A stretch of DNA of 64,000 nucleotides. It comes from Candidatus Peribacteria bacterium. Its GTDB lineage: Bacteria; Patescibacteriota; Gracilibacteria; Peribacterales; Peribacteraceae. Below the pieces are notes generated by a model that was not told where the DNA came from, made no database searches, and saw nothing but the letters and a program-made list of their open reading frames with translations. The stretch spans positions 1 through 64,000 of the forward strand of contig VGKY01000005.1 in assembly GCA_016866875.1 (NCBI GenBank), in the 5' to 3' direction. Made by a program: the position numbers and the translations under genes. Shown piece after piece: positions 10,012 through 19,559 of this stretch (its first letter is position 1; every line of letters begins with the position of its first letter).

Positions 10012-10172
10012 GGGAGCTGAAAGGAACCGACTTCGCTCTACGGGCTTCGCCGGGCAGGCTTAAACACTCGGCCTCCGCAATGCGAAAGGACGCTACGCGT
10101 CCTGGCGGCGATTTCTTTGATGATAGAGCGCTCGCATTCGCTATCAACGAATCGCTTGGTGGAGCTGAAGGA
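10012..10172 (-). repeat. tRNA-Ala-derived repeat, copy A (tRNA pieces interrupted by hairpins)
   Basis: Read on minus strand: acceptor 3' end TCCTTCAGCTCCACCA, spacer, hairpin GGACGCGTAGCGTCC, anticodon-to-T arm TTCGCATTGCGGAGGCCGAGTGTTTAAG, REP-like hairpin, then TTCCTTTCAGCTCCC. Confidence 0.8.
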
Positions 10173-10335
10173 GCAATTTCGGTTAATCGCTTTCCTTTCC
10201 ATCTCCAGTACTTGCTATCGTAATTTTCTAATACACGTAACCTTTTCTAATGTCGCTCATAGTACGTCCGCATATGATCAACTACGAATCATGGCACGTC
10301 ATCAACTTGAATCTTAAATATGAAACATGTCGTTC

Positions 10336-11667
10336 TTACGATTTTGACCAAACTTTTTCAAGCTCATCGAAATTTTTACGGAGTTCATCGAAAGGAACTG
10401 CAATGTTTATGCGGGCATAACCAGGCATCCCATGGATCCAATTTCCATTAACATCGTATGCATTCATTTCAATGCCCGCCTGTTCAAACAGACTTTGCAT
10501 GCGCAGTACGTCATTTTTGCTTTCAGCCAATCGAACGCAAATCACAGATGTTGCGTCTGGTACATGTGCCTGTAGCCCAACCCTCTTGAGAGCATCACAG
10601 GCATACTTAGCGTTCTGATTCAGGACAGTATTCAGTGCATCCATGTACTGCCCTCCATTTTCTTTCATGCAATCAATTGCTGTGATGGCCGCTTCATTTG
10701 AGGGCTTTTGTAGTTTGAGGCTAGTGCGGGTCTTTTCATCTGGAACTATTGCCACACTGCAGGGAAACGCCGACGTATTGAAAGCCTTGCCTGTGCCATA
10801 GACCATGGCTGCACTTTTTGCATATCCCTCTCGCTGAGCAATTGTGATCAGTGGAACATGAGACTGCTTGTTCTGTACCTGATCACTCCAGACTTCATCG
10901 GAAATTATTTTCACACCGTGGCGTTTGCAAATTGTCACAATTTGCTGGAGTTCAGTGGGAGAGAATACATACCCATTTGGATTATTTGGATGAGACAAGA
11001 GTAATGCTTTTACATCTCCTTTTTGCGCATCCATTTGGCGAATCATATCTTCAAATTTTGATACATCGAATTTCCATCCTTCATCATTCTCGATCATCGG
11101 AGTCGTGAACAAGGAGCCACATCTCATATGAAGGAATCGTGGATATGTAGGAGTGATAACACCGACGATTGCGTTACCCGAAGGATCGTAGGCATCCAGC
11201 AGTGACTGAATGGTGTCGCTCGCGCTTTCACACACAACAACGGAACTTGCAGGAATTTTATCAGGTGCAAACTCCATACCATGCCGCTCTTGCAGCCAAT
11301 GCTGAAAGGCTGAGCTCGTCGCACGTTCGGTACCTACTGATAGTCGATCTAGCTGCTCTCTCACGTTTCTCCCCCTTCCCGGTGGATCGTCAGCGATATA
11401 ATTGTAAAACCCGTCGGGACAGAAACTTCTCAGATGTATGTCTGCCGCAAATGGTGAAGGCATTAATCTATCGGCTGGAGCGGGCATGCATACGAATCCA
11501 TTATCATTTCTTTTTGCACCCACAAGGGTATTGAAGTACCGATGATTGTACCGAGCAGGATTTTCTGACTCAGCAGAATTGATTACTGGCTCTGTTTGCA
11601 AGAGAGCATCACCAGAATTTTCTGGAGTGTCTGTTTCCCCGATCGGCTTCTGCTCGTTGAGCATCAT
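10336..11667 (-). CDS. PLP-dependent aminotransferase class I/II (MalY/PatB-like)
   Basis: LLSHPNNPNGYVFSPTEL, IISDEVWSD, MVYGTGKAFNTSAFPCSVAIVPD (Schiff-base Lys region). Visibly more AT-rich than flanks. Confidence 0.8.
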   Translation of the reverse strand: MMLNEQKPIGETDTPENSGDALLQTEPVINSAESENPARYNHRYFNTLVGAKRNDNGFVCMPAPADRLMPSPFAADIHLRSFCPDGFYNYIADDPPGRGRNVREQLDRLSVGTERATSSAFQHWLQERHGMEFAPDKIPASSVVVCESASDTIQSLLDAYDPSGNAIVGVITPTYPRFLHMRCGSLFTTPMIENDEGWKFDVSKFEDMIRQMDAQKGDVKALLLSHPNNPNGYVFSPTELQQIVTICKRHGVKIISDEVWSDQVQNKQSHVPLITIAQREGYAKSAAMVYGTGKAFNTSAFPCSVAIVPDEKTRTSLKLQKPSNEAAITAIDCMKENGGQYMDALNTVLNQNAKYACDALKRVGLQAHVPDATSVICVRLAESKNDVLRMQSLFEQAGIEMNAYDVNGNWIHGMPGYARINIAVPFDELRKNFDELEKVWSKS

Positions 11668-11717
11668 AATATTATACCATATTAAGTCTCATTATGCTTG
11701 CGGCGGCTAATCGACCT

Positions 11718-11854
11718 AAAGGGACCCAACTTCGCCCTGGGCTACTCCGGGCAGGCTTAAACCCTCGGCCTCCGCAATGCGAAGGGACGCTTCGCGTCCT
11801 GGCGGCGATTTTTTGATGATAGAGCGCTCGCATTCGCTTCTTCCATTTGAGATT
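11718..11854 (-). repeat. tRNA-Ala-derived repeat, copy B
   Basis: 82 bp core (11756-11837) near-identical to copy A (about 4 differences); contains 28 nt identical to the anticodon-to-T arm of the intact tRNA-Ala next to it. Confidence 0.8.
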
Positions 11855-11930
11855 TGGTGGAGCTGAAGGGACTTAAACCCTCGGCCTCCGCAATGCGAAT
11901 GCGGCGCTCTATCAGCTGAGCTACAGCCCC
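11855..11930 (-). tRNA. tRNA-Ala (anticodon CGC), CCA encoded
   Basis: GGGGCTG...CAGCTCC acceptor with G3:U70, anticodon stem CCGCA/TGCGG, loop TTCGCAT (CGC), T-stem GAGGG/CCCTT, 3' ACCA. Confidence 0.9.
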
Positions 11931-12011
11931 ACGCTGTAAATATAGAGAATGAATGACAGGGGATCGAGCGCAACCTTTTCATTTTGCGCCTCGTGCAAGC
12001 ACTCGGCGGCC

Positions 12012-12031
12012 AGCTGAGCTACAGCCCCACT
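12012..12031 (-). pseudogene. tRNA-Ala 5' remnant
   Basis: TGGGGCTGTAGCTCAGCTGG on the minus strand matches the tRNA-Ala 5' end; what follows does not fold as a tRNA. Confidence 0.65.
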
Positions 12032-12095
12032 TTGTCATTATCAATAGTTCATTTTTAATTTTCAATGCGATTGCTCTGTAATAGAATAGATGCGT

Positions 12096-12171
12096 GGCCC
12101 GGTAGCTCAGTTGGTAGAGCACTCGCCTGAAGAGCGAGGTGTCACCAGTTCGATCCTGGTCTGGGCCACCA
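12096..12171 (+). tRNA. tRNA-Phe (anticodon GAA), CCA encoded
   Basis: Acceptor GGCCCGG/CTGGGCC, loop CTGAAGA, T-loop TTCGATC, 3' ACCA. Confidence 0.95.
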
Positions 12172-12172
12172 C

Positions 12173-13489
12173 TTAGAGGTACGTGTCTACTCTGTATGTC
12201 CCGATGTACACGCGCTTGGCGCCATCTCTGAGAGCGCGCTGGATTTCTTTGTGGAGGCCAATTTTCTGTAGGACATCGTTGAAGCGCTCCCTGCCTCCTT
12301 CTGCATGGAAATCCGTCATTGCGGTGAACTGCTGAAGGCGCTCGCCAGAGACATGCAGCTCATCGCCGCTGCGCTTCACGGTGTAGGCGTTCATGCGACG
12401 GGTATCGGATCCTGGTCGGAGAGTGGGAAGAACTTCAGTCTCCGGGGCTTCCTCGGTGAGCTCACTTTGCTTCTGCGATGCTCTCTGTGCAAAGACTACG
12501 CTGAGAAGTGAGCGCAGAAGTTTGTCGACGTCTTTGCCCGTAGCCGAAGAGATGCAGTGCTCCACGGGGACTGATGCGGCCTGCAACTCTGTAGTGATTG
12601 CTGCAAGATCATCCATCGTGAGATCGCACTTGCTGATTGCCACAATCTCCGGCTTGCCGGCGAGGGTGGGGGAGTAGGCCTGAAGCTCGTGGCGAATAGC
12701 GCGGTAGTCCTCCTGAAGAATCTGTACATCGATGGATCCATCCGGCTGGAGAGCTCGTGACAGATCGAGAAGGTGCAGCAGTACGCCACAGCGCTCGATG
12801 TGCCGGAGGAATGCATGACCGAGACCCTTCCCCTCACTTGCGCCCTCGATGAGCCCCGGGACGTCGCAGAGGACGATGCTGCGATCGTCGATGGTCGTCA
12901 CGCCGAGATTGGGCACGAGTGTTGTGAAGGCGTAGTCAGCGATCTTTGGGCGTGCGGCCGATACCGATGCGATGAAGGTGGACTTTCCGACGTTGGGAAA
13001 TCCGATGATCCCCACGTCGGCAACCAGCTTGAGCTCAAGGCGAAGAGCGAGCTTTTGGCCGGGTTCTCCCACTTCGGCGAAGTCGGGCGCCTGCCTTGTG
13101 GAGCTCACAAAGTGGGCATTGCCGTAGCCTCCACGTCCGCCACGCGCGGCAACCAGGCGATCCCCGTGGCGTCGTAGATCAGAGAGCAAAGCTTCCGGAG
13201 TGATGACCTGGGTTCCCGGCGGCACAAGCAACACAAGATCCTCTCCGTTCTTGCCACCACGATTATTGCCAGAGCCTGGCGAGCCGTTCTCTGCGCCAAA
13301 GCGTTTCCGTGCGACGAAGAAGCTCAGGGTATCCGTGTTGTCGTTGGCCTCGATGATCACACTGCCGCCGTCACCTCCATCGCCGCCATCGGGGCCGCCC
13401 ATGGGCTCGTACTTTTCACGGCGCCAGCTCACGCATCCGCGTCCGCCGGTACCTCCTTGCACAGTGATGGTGGCTTCATCGAGAAACAC
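12173..13489 (-). CDS. obg: GTPase Obg/CgtA
   Basis: MFLDEATITVQGGTGGRGCVSWRREKYEPMGGPDGGDGGDGGSV; G1 GFPNVGKST; DVPGLIEGASEGKGLGHAFLRH; C-terminal OCT-like domain. Confidence 0.95.
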   Translation of the reverse strand: MFLDEATITVQGGTGGRGCVSWRREKYEPMGGPDGGDGGDGGSVIIEANDNTDTLSFFVARKRFGAENGSPGSGNNRGGKNGEDLVLLVPPGTQVITPEALLSDLRRHGDRLVAARGGRGGYGNAHFVSSTRQAPDFAEVGEPGQKLALRLELKLVADVGIIGFPNVGKSTFIASVSAARPKIADYAFTTLVPNLGVTTIDDRSIVLCDVPGLIEGASEGKGLGHAFLRHIERCGVLLHLLDLSRALQPDGSIDVQILQEDYRAIRHELQAYSPTLAGKPEIVAISKCDLTMDDLAAITTELQAASVPVEHCISSATGKDVDKLLRSLLSVVFAQRASQKQSELTEEAPETEVLPTLRPGSDTRRMNAYTVKRSGDELHVSGERLQQFTAMTDFHAEGGRERFNDVLQKIGLHKEIQRALRDGAKRVYIGTYRVDTYL

Positions 13490-13560
13490 AATCGAATGGA
13501 GAATGAAGAATGTAGAATTTGCAATCGTAACTCAAGGCTACGGTCCTTGACGGAGGGGGA

Positions 13561-13587
13561 TTAGCACTCTAATATTGAGAGTGACAA
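13561..13587 (+). promoter_or_regulatory. CIRCE operator (HrcA site) upstream of dnaK
   Basis: TTAGCACTC-N9-GAGTGACAA; one mismatch to canonical TTAGCACTC-N9-GAGTGCTAA, about 64 bp before dnaK. Confidence 0.9.
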
Positions 13588-13650
13588 GTCGCTTGTCCGC
13601 CATCCTCATCATAATTCTCCATTCATAATTCTCAATTCACAATCCCCATT

Positions 13651-15540
13651 ATGTCCAAGATTATCGGTATCGACCTCGGAACGACAAACTCCTGCATGGC
13701 TGTCATCGAAGGCGGTGAGCCACAAGTGATTCCCAACAGCGAAGGCAACCGCACGACTCCATCGGTCGTCGCGTTCAAGGAGAGTGGAGAAGTCCTCGTC
13801 GGGGTTGCTGCGAAGCGCCAGGCCGTTACCAATCCCCGCAACACCATCTTCTCCGCCAAGCGTTTCATCGGCAGACGCTACAGCGAGACGAAGGACGAAA
13901 TGAAGAGGATTCCGTTTGAGGTCACCGAGGGCAAAGAGGGGAGAGCTGCGATTACGGTCCAAGGCAAAGATATGCCCCCGCAGGCCGTGAGCGCAAAGGT
14001 CCTCCAGAAGCTCAAGGCAGACGCTGAGGCGTACCTGGGCACAACCGTCGAAAAGGCAGTCATCACTGTCCCTGCGTATTTCGATGATTCGCAGCGCCAG
14101 GCGACGAAAGACGCAGGCCAGATTGCCGGGCTTGAGGTTGTGCGCATCATCAACGAGCCTACTGCTGCAGCACTCGCATACGGTCTCGACAAAGGGCATG
14201 AACAGAAAATCGTCGTCTTCGATCTCGGAGGAGGTACATTCGATGTTTCCATTCTCGAACTCGGCGATGGAGTCTTTGAAGTGGTAGCAACCAACGGCGA
14301 CACCCACCTTGGTGGCGATGACTTCGACCATGCAGTCATCGACTGGATCCTCCAGGAGTTCAAGCGCGAGAGCGGCGTAGACCTGGGAAAGGACCCGATC
14401 GCTCTGCAGCGCCTCAAGGAGGCTGCGGAGAAGGCCAAGATCGAGCTCAGCTCCCAGACGGAAACGGAGATCAGTCTTCCATTCATCACGGCAGACGCCT
14501 CTGGGCCCAAGCATCTGCAGATGAAGCTCAGTCGCGCAAAGCTCGAGTCCCTCGTCTCAGATCTCATCGATCGCACGGTGCAACCGTGTCTGAACGCTCT
14601 CAAGGACGCGAAGCTAAAAAAGGAGGAGATCGACCAGGTCGTCCTCGTCGGAGGGATGACCCGCATGCCTGCCGTAGTCGCCAAGGCGAAGGAACTCTTC
14701 GGGAAGGAGCCCCATAAGGGCGTGAATCCCGACGAGGTCGTCGCCATCGGTGCTGCGGTGCAAGCCGGAGTGCTCGGAGGGGACATCGACAAAGATATCG
14801 TCCTCGTCGACGTCACACCGCTCTCGCTTGGTCTAGAAACCCTCGGGGGCGTTGCAACCCGCGTCATCGATCGCAATACGAAGATTCCGACGAAGAAGAG
14901 TCAGGTCTTCTCTACTGCTGCCGACAATCAGCCATCCGTAGAGATTCACGTGGTACAGGGCGAACGGGAAATGGCCAGCGACAACAAGTCCCTTGGCCGC
15001 TTCATCCTCGATGGCATCGCACCTGCTCCGCGCGGACTGCCGCAAATCGAGGTCTCTTTTGACATCGACGCCAACGGCATCATGCACGTCACTGCGAAGG
15101 ATCTCGGCACGGGAAAGTCCCAGCACATCACTATCCAGGGTTCGACAGGCCTCTCCAAGGAAGAGATCGAGAAGATGCAGAAGGACGCCGAGCTCCATGC
15201 GGATGACGACAAGAAGAAGCGTGCGGCAGTCGATGCGCGCAATGCCGCGGACGCGCTGGTCTTCAATCTGGAGAAGCAGATGCGCGAGTACGACAGCAAG
15301 ATCCCCGACGAGCTCAAGAAGAAGGTTAACACGAAGATTGGCGACCTCAAGGATGTCCTGAAGAAGGAGAACGCGGATACGGAGGAGATCATAAAAGCGA
15401 CGGGGGCACTCGCTTCAGAATCCCAGGAGATCGGCAAGATCATCTATGCCGAGGCCCAGAAGAAGGGAAACGATGACAAGGCAAAGGCCGGCGACGCAAA
15501 AGCCGATGTCGTTGAGGGGGAAGTGGTCGATGACCAGTAA
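13651..15540 (+). CDS. dnaK: chaperone DnaK (Hsp70)
   Basis: [61 protein letters not shown]. Confidence 0.98.
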   Translation: MSKIIGIDLGTTNSCMAVIEGGEPQVIPNSEGNRTTPSVVAFKESGEVLVGVAAKRQAVTNPRNTIFSAKRFIGRRYSETKDEMKRIPFEVTEGKEGRAAITVQGKDMPPQAVSAKVLQKLKADAEAYLGTTVEKAVITVPAYFDDSQRQATKDAGQIAGLEVVRIINEPTAAALAYGLDKGHEQKIVVFDLGGGTFDVSILELGDGVFEVVATNGDTHLGGDDFDHAVIDWILQEFKRESGVDLGKDPIALQRLKEAAEKAKIELSSQTETEISLPFITADASGPKHLQMKLSRAKLESLVSDLIDRTVQPCLNALKDAKLKKEEIDQVVLVGGMTRMPAVVAKAKELFGKEPHKGVNPDEVVAIGAAVQAGVLGGDIDKDIVLVDVTPLSLGLETLGGVATRVIDRNTKIPTKKSQVFSTAADNQPSVEIHVVQGEREMASDNKSLGRFILDGIAPAPRGLPQIEVSFDIDANGIMHVTAKDLGTGKSQHITIQGSTGLSKEEIEKMQKDAELHADDDKKKRAAVDARNAADALVFNLEKQMREYDSKIPDELKKKVNTKIGDLKDVLKKENADTEEIIKATGALASESQEIGKIIYAEAQKKGNDDKAKAGDAKADVVEGEVVDDQ

Positions 15541-15543
15541 GCG

Positions 15544-16551
15544 TCATAACCCTTTGCTGATGTACGCTGCGAGCTCTATGAGGCGATTAGAGTACCCCCA
15601 CTCGTTGTCGTACCAGGAGAAGACCTTCACGAGGGTGCCATTCATGACCTGCGTTAGGGGAGCATCGATGATGGAACTCCGGCAATCCTGGACGAAATCG
15701 CTCAGCACGAGTGGGCGCGTTTCGTAGCCAAGAATGCCACGCATCGCGCCGTTTGCGGCATTCTCAAATGCGGCATTCACAGCCTCAGGCGTCGTGGCTT
15801 TCTTCACAAGTACCGTGAGATCCGTGATGCTTCCGGTGGGTGTTGGAACGCGGATAGCAACGCCACTGAGCTTTCCTGTAAGCTCCGGAATGACTTCGCC
15901 GATCGCTTTTGCCGCGCCCGTACTCGTTGGGACCATGTTCACTGCTGCGGCGCGTGCTCTGCGCAGATCTTTATGGGGCAGATCGAGGAGGTTTTGGTCG
16001 TTGGTGTAGCTGTGGATGGTAGTCATCATGCCATGTTCAATGCTAAACGCGTCATGAAGGACCTTCGCCATCGGTGCCAAGCAGTTCGTGGTGCAGGATG
16101 CATTACTGATCACATGGTGCTTCGTAGAGTCATAGATCTTCTCATTCACACCCATGCAGAGCGTGGCATCCGCCTTGTCCTTGCAGGGCGCTGAGACGAT
16201 CACTTTCTTCGCTCCCGCCTCGAGGTGCAATGCAGCATCATCGCGACTGGTGAAGCGGCCGGTGCACTCGAGCACCAGATCGACCTTGAGCTCCTTATAG
16301 GGAAGTGTTGAGGGGTCCTTACTCGCGGACGTGCGGATCTTTCCATGCTTTGTAGAGAGAACACCATCTTTGTAACACGCCGATCCGCAGTCGAAGTGAC
16401 CGTAGGTGGAGTCAAATTCGAAGAGATGCGCAAGGGTCTCCCCGTCGGTGAGATCATTGATGAGCACCACTTCAAGCTCTGGGTGCTGATCCAGGATGAT
16501 GCGGAGCGCTTGTCGTCCGATACGGCCGAAGCCGTTTATAGCGATATTCAT
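15544..16551 (-). CDS. gap: glyceraldehyde-3-phosphate dehydrogenase, NAD-type fingerprint
   Basis: MNIAINGFGRIGRQALR, INDLTD, SNASCTTNCLAP, WYDNEWGYSNR. Confidence 0.95.
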   Translation of the reverse strand: MNIAINGFGRIGRQALRIILDQHPELEVVLINDLTDGETLAHLFEFDSTYGHFDCGSACYKDGVLSTKHGKIRTSASKDPSTLPYKELKVDLVLECTGRFTSRDDAALHLEAGAKKVIVSAPCKDKADATLCMGVNEKIYDSTKHHVISNASCTTNCLAPMAKVLHDAFSIEHGMMTTIHSYTNDQNLLDLPHKDLRRARAAAVNMVPTSTGAAKAIGEVIPELTGKLSGVAIRVPTPTGSITDLTVLVKKATTPEAVNAAFENAANGAMRGILGYETRPLVLSDFVQDCRSSIIDAPLTQVMNGTLVKVFSWYDNEWGYSNRLIELAAYISKGL

Positions 16552-16645
16552 AGTGCAGGAATTATGAATGACGAATGGTGAATTAGGAATACTCCTCATG
16601 GTGAAGACTTGCAATTCATCATTCTTCATTGTCCATTCTTCATTC

Positions 16646-17473
16646 CTAATTCTTACGTGCGTACTCTCGCGCCATGAGCAGAGTATCTGCCTCCAGTAGA
16701 GGCGACTCACAAACGACCGTTCCTTCAATCTTCCTCCTCTTCAGTACTGCAAGGAAATCCTCCCATCGAGCGTCGCTCTCTTGCAATGGTATATGGTGTT
16801 TTTCGCCTTTTGGTCCGTAGGCAATGCCCGAATAGTGCATGTGAACGTACTTCAAGGATTTGGTTCCTAGGTACTTTTCATACAGATCAAACATGTCATT
16901 CCATTCCTCCGTCGTATTGATCTTGCCATTTGTTCGGGCATGCATGTGTGCGGGATCGACTGTGGGGTACAGGTCGAATTCCTTACTCAATTTCAATACT
17001 TCCTCGAGCGTTCCAAACTGCGTAGGCTTTCCCATCGTTTCGTACGCAAGATTCACATCGGGAAACAGCTTGGATTTCTGCTTCAGAATCTTCTCCGTCG
17101 CTCTGGAAACGTTGCCGTACGCGGTCTTTGGAGGCATTCCCAGGTAGAATGCCGGATGCACGCAGACAGAGCGGGCGCCAGCAAGCTGTGACATAGAGAG
17201 CGCTGTAACCACACGCTGTATGCTCGCGGCGAGTGTTATGGGATCAGGACTGTTGAGATTGACAAAGTACGGAGCATGCACCGTCAACGTGATGTCGAGT
17301 TTCCTTGCTGTGGAGCGAATCTCCTCCATCCGCTCAGGGCTCTTCGGAACACTCTGTACCCACTCGATTTCCATCGCAGTGATGCCCAATGCCTTCGCAC
17401 GATGGATTCCCTCGACGGTTCCTTTAGGCGGGGGAGTGGAGTGCGGGCAACCTGCGACGGCGAAACGGAGCAT
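16646..17473 (-). CDS. endonuclease IV-like TIM-barrel protein
   Basis: VHAPYFVNL, VCVHPAFYLG, AYETMGK, TVDPAHMHAR, EKHHIPL, VVCESP match Nfo-fold metal-ligand segments. Confidence 0.75.
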   Translation of the reverse strand: MLRFAVAGCPHSTPPPKGTVEGIHRAKALGITAMEIEWVQSVPKSPERMEEIRSTARKLDITLTVHAPYFVNLNSPDPITLAASIQRVVTALSMSQLAGARSVCVHPAFYLGMPPKTAYGNVSRATEKILKQKSKLFPDVNLAYETMGKPTQFGTLEEVLKLSKEFDLYPTVDPAHMHARTNGKINTTEEWNDMFDLYEKYLGTKSLKYVHMHYSGIAYGPKGEKHHIPLQESDARWEDFLAVLKRRKIEGTVVCESPLLEADTLLMAREYARKN

Positions 17474-17492
17474 GGTACTATTCTGAAGCCAG

Positions 17493-18848
17493 ATGCCTAT
17501 AGCTGTCGACATCATCGATCGCACCCTCCAGAGCAAGCGTGGGGAAAGTGCGCTACAAGTCTGTGAAATACTCCGGGAAGCCGGGTTTGAAGCCTGGTGG
17601 GTAGGAGGAGCGCCAAGAGATATGCTGCATCAGCAGATTCCTGCCGATATTGATATCGCAACGAGTGCCCTTCCAGAGGAGGTCATTGCGCTCATGCCCA
17701 CGTGTGACGAAATGGGAATGAAATTCGGCAGCATTGTGGTATCGCATCGCGGAGCAACTGTCGAGGTGACGACGTTTCGCGAGGATGACTTCGCATCCGA
17801 TGGCCGCCACCCAGAGAGCGTGCGCTTTGGGTCACGCGATAGGGATGCTGCCCGTCGTGACTTCACTGTGAATGCGATCTACTGGGATCCGTCCACTGGA
17901 ACTCTGTGGGACCCATACAAGGGGGAGCAGGATCTCTCGGAACGCCTGATCCGCTTTATCGGCAACCCGGAAACTCGTATCCGGCATGATGCTCTCCGAA
18001 TGCTGCGTGCTGTTCGTCTTCGGGCGCGGATCGACGGCCAGTACCACCCGGAGACGTACAAGGCGCTTCGCACCCTCGCACCGCTTGCGCGTACACTCTC
18101 CGGAACACGCATTGCAGAAGAACTACAGAAGATTCTTCTCGGGCCTAACCCCGAACGTGCTTTAGAGGATCTCTGGGAAACTGGAATCCTTGAGGCGACG
18201 ATCCCTGAGCTCGCAGACTGTAAAGGGATTGCGCAACCCGCGGACTACCACCATGAAGGCGATGTGTGGAGTCACACGCTGCAGTGCACATCTGCCTTCA
18301 CTGCAGATCACGGGACTGACGTGCGCTGGGCTGTGCTCTTCCATGATATCGGTAAGACGAAGACCTTTAGCATCTCCGATCGTATTCAGTTTAATGAGCA
18401 TGCAAAGATATCTGCCGAGATTATTCGCTCCGTGTTTCAGCGCCTACAGTTTCCCAAAGTGCGGATCGATAAGATCGCATGGATTGCCGATCACCATATG
18501 ATGATGGGGTCGTTTGCAACGATGAGTCCGGAGCGCAAAGCACATTGGTACTTCCATCCGTGGTTTATCGAGCTTCTCCAGGTCATGTGGCTGGACGTCG
18601 CAGGAACTTGCCCCGCCGATTTTACACTCTACGATGAGATTATTGCGGATTACAACCGCTTTCTCGACGAGCACCCGCGTCCGCCAAGGGCGCTCCTCTC
18701 GGGGGAGGAAATTATGCAAATCCTCGGAATAGGACCGGGGGAGAAGGTTGGTAAAGCTGTTCAATGCCTAAACGCTGCGCAAGTGCGCGGAGATATATCC
18801 ACGAAGAAAGAAGCGAAGGAATTTCTTCGAAGCATGGATCAATCGTGA
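17493..18848 (+). CDS. cca: CCA tRNA nucleotidyltransferase with HD domain
   Basis: WWVGGAPRDMLHQQIPADIDIAT, RRDFTVNAIYWD, then HEGDVWSHTLQ...LFHDIGKTKTF. Confidence 0.93.
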   Translation: MPIAVDIIDRTLQSKRGESALQVCEILREAGFEAWWVGGAPRDMLHQQIPADIDIATSALPEEVIALMPTCDEMGMKFGSIVVSHRGATVEVTTFREDDFASDGRHPESVRFGSRDRDAARRDFTVNAIYWDPSTGTLWDPYKGEQDLSERLIRFIGNPETRIRHDALRMLRAVRLRARIDGQYHPETYKALRTLAPLARTLSGTRIAEELQKILLGPNPERALEDLWETGILEATIPELADCKGIAQPADYHHEGDVWSHTLQCTSAFTADHGTDVRWAVLFHDIGKTKTFSISDRIQFNEHAKISAEIIRSVFQRLQFPKVRIDKIAWIADHHMMMGSFATMSPERKAHWYFHPWFIELLQVMWLDVAGTCPADFTLYDEIIADYNRFLDEHPRPPRALLSGEEIMQILGIGPGEKVGKAVQCLNAAQVRGDISTKKEAKEFLRSMDQS

Positions 18849-18852
18849 GATA

Positions 18853-19539
18853 GTGGGATCTGTGGTTATTTCGGAAATCTTCCACTCCATCCAAGGGGAA
18901 GGACCAACAGCCGGAAGGCCTGCAGTCTTTGTGCGGCTCGGGGTGTGCAATCTCTCCTGCAGCTTCTGTGATACGTCCTATACATGGAAGAAGGGCGAAG
19001 AGGATTACAGTGATGAAGCCAATGAGAGGGTAGTCACGCAGATCGTCGAGCTTCTGAAGGGTCATCCGTATACCAATACGGTCGTATGGACAGGCGGGGA
19101 ACCTATGCTTCAGCAGCGAGAAATCGTCGCTGTGATGGATTATTTGACCGCCGCACTTCCCAGACGACTACTCGAGCATGAGGTCGAAACGAACGCTACT
19201 GTAAGGGCTCAACCCGAATTCGATAAGCGTGTACTTCGCTACAACTGCTCACCCAAAACGGCGATATCTGGTTGTGGTCCCTATACGATACAGCTAAAAG
19301 ATGCATCGAAGTGCACGTACAAGTACGTTGTCGGTACGAAAGAGGATTGCGCAGAGGCCCTCAAGGAAATAGAACGACAAAAGATCCCCCGTGACCGCTG
19401 CTTCTTCATGGTGCTTGGAACAACTGCAAAAGAAATGCTGGAGCGTAGTCCTGCCATTGCTGAGGTCTGTAAGCGCGAGGGCATTGCACTCTGCATTCGT
19501 TTGCAAAGTATTCTATGGGACGCAAAGCGCGGAGTCTGA
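18853..19539 (+). CDS. queE: 7-carboxy-7-deazaguanine synthase QueE (radical SAM)
   Basis: FHSIQGEGPTAGRPAVFVRLGVCNLSCSFCDTSYTW with CX3CX2C; GGEPMLQ. Confidence 0.9.
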   Translation: MGSVVISEIFHSIQGEGPTAGRPAVFVRLGVCNLSCSFCDTSYTWKKGEEDYSDEANERVVTQIVELLKGHPYTNTVVWTGGEPMLQQREIVAVMDYLTAALPRRLLEHEVETNATVRAQPEFDKRVLRYNCSPKTAISGCGPYTIQLKDASKCTYKYVVGTKEDCAEALKEIERQKIPRDRCFFMVLGTTAKEMLERSPAIAEVCKREGIALCIRLQSILWDAKRGV

Positions 19540-19559
19540 GCTACGTCTATTCCCTAACT

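Noticed and set aside
11716-11982. 88 aa minus ORF (and the 5' extension of 9479..10147) sharing KKSPPGR.AS.RIAEAE.LSLPG
   Set aside because: Apparent protein similarity is just the tRNA-derived DNA repeat translated; not a protein-coding family.
13609-14876. Long minus-strand ORFs (301 and 332 aa) opposite dnaK
   Set aside because: Antisense shadows of a high-GC conserved gene; no protein family features, dnaK clearly coding.
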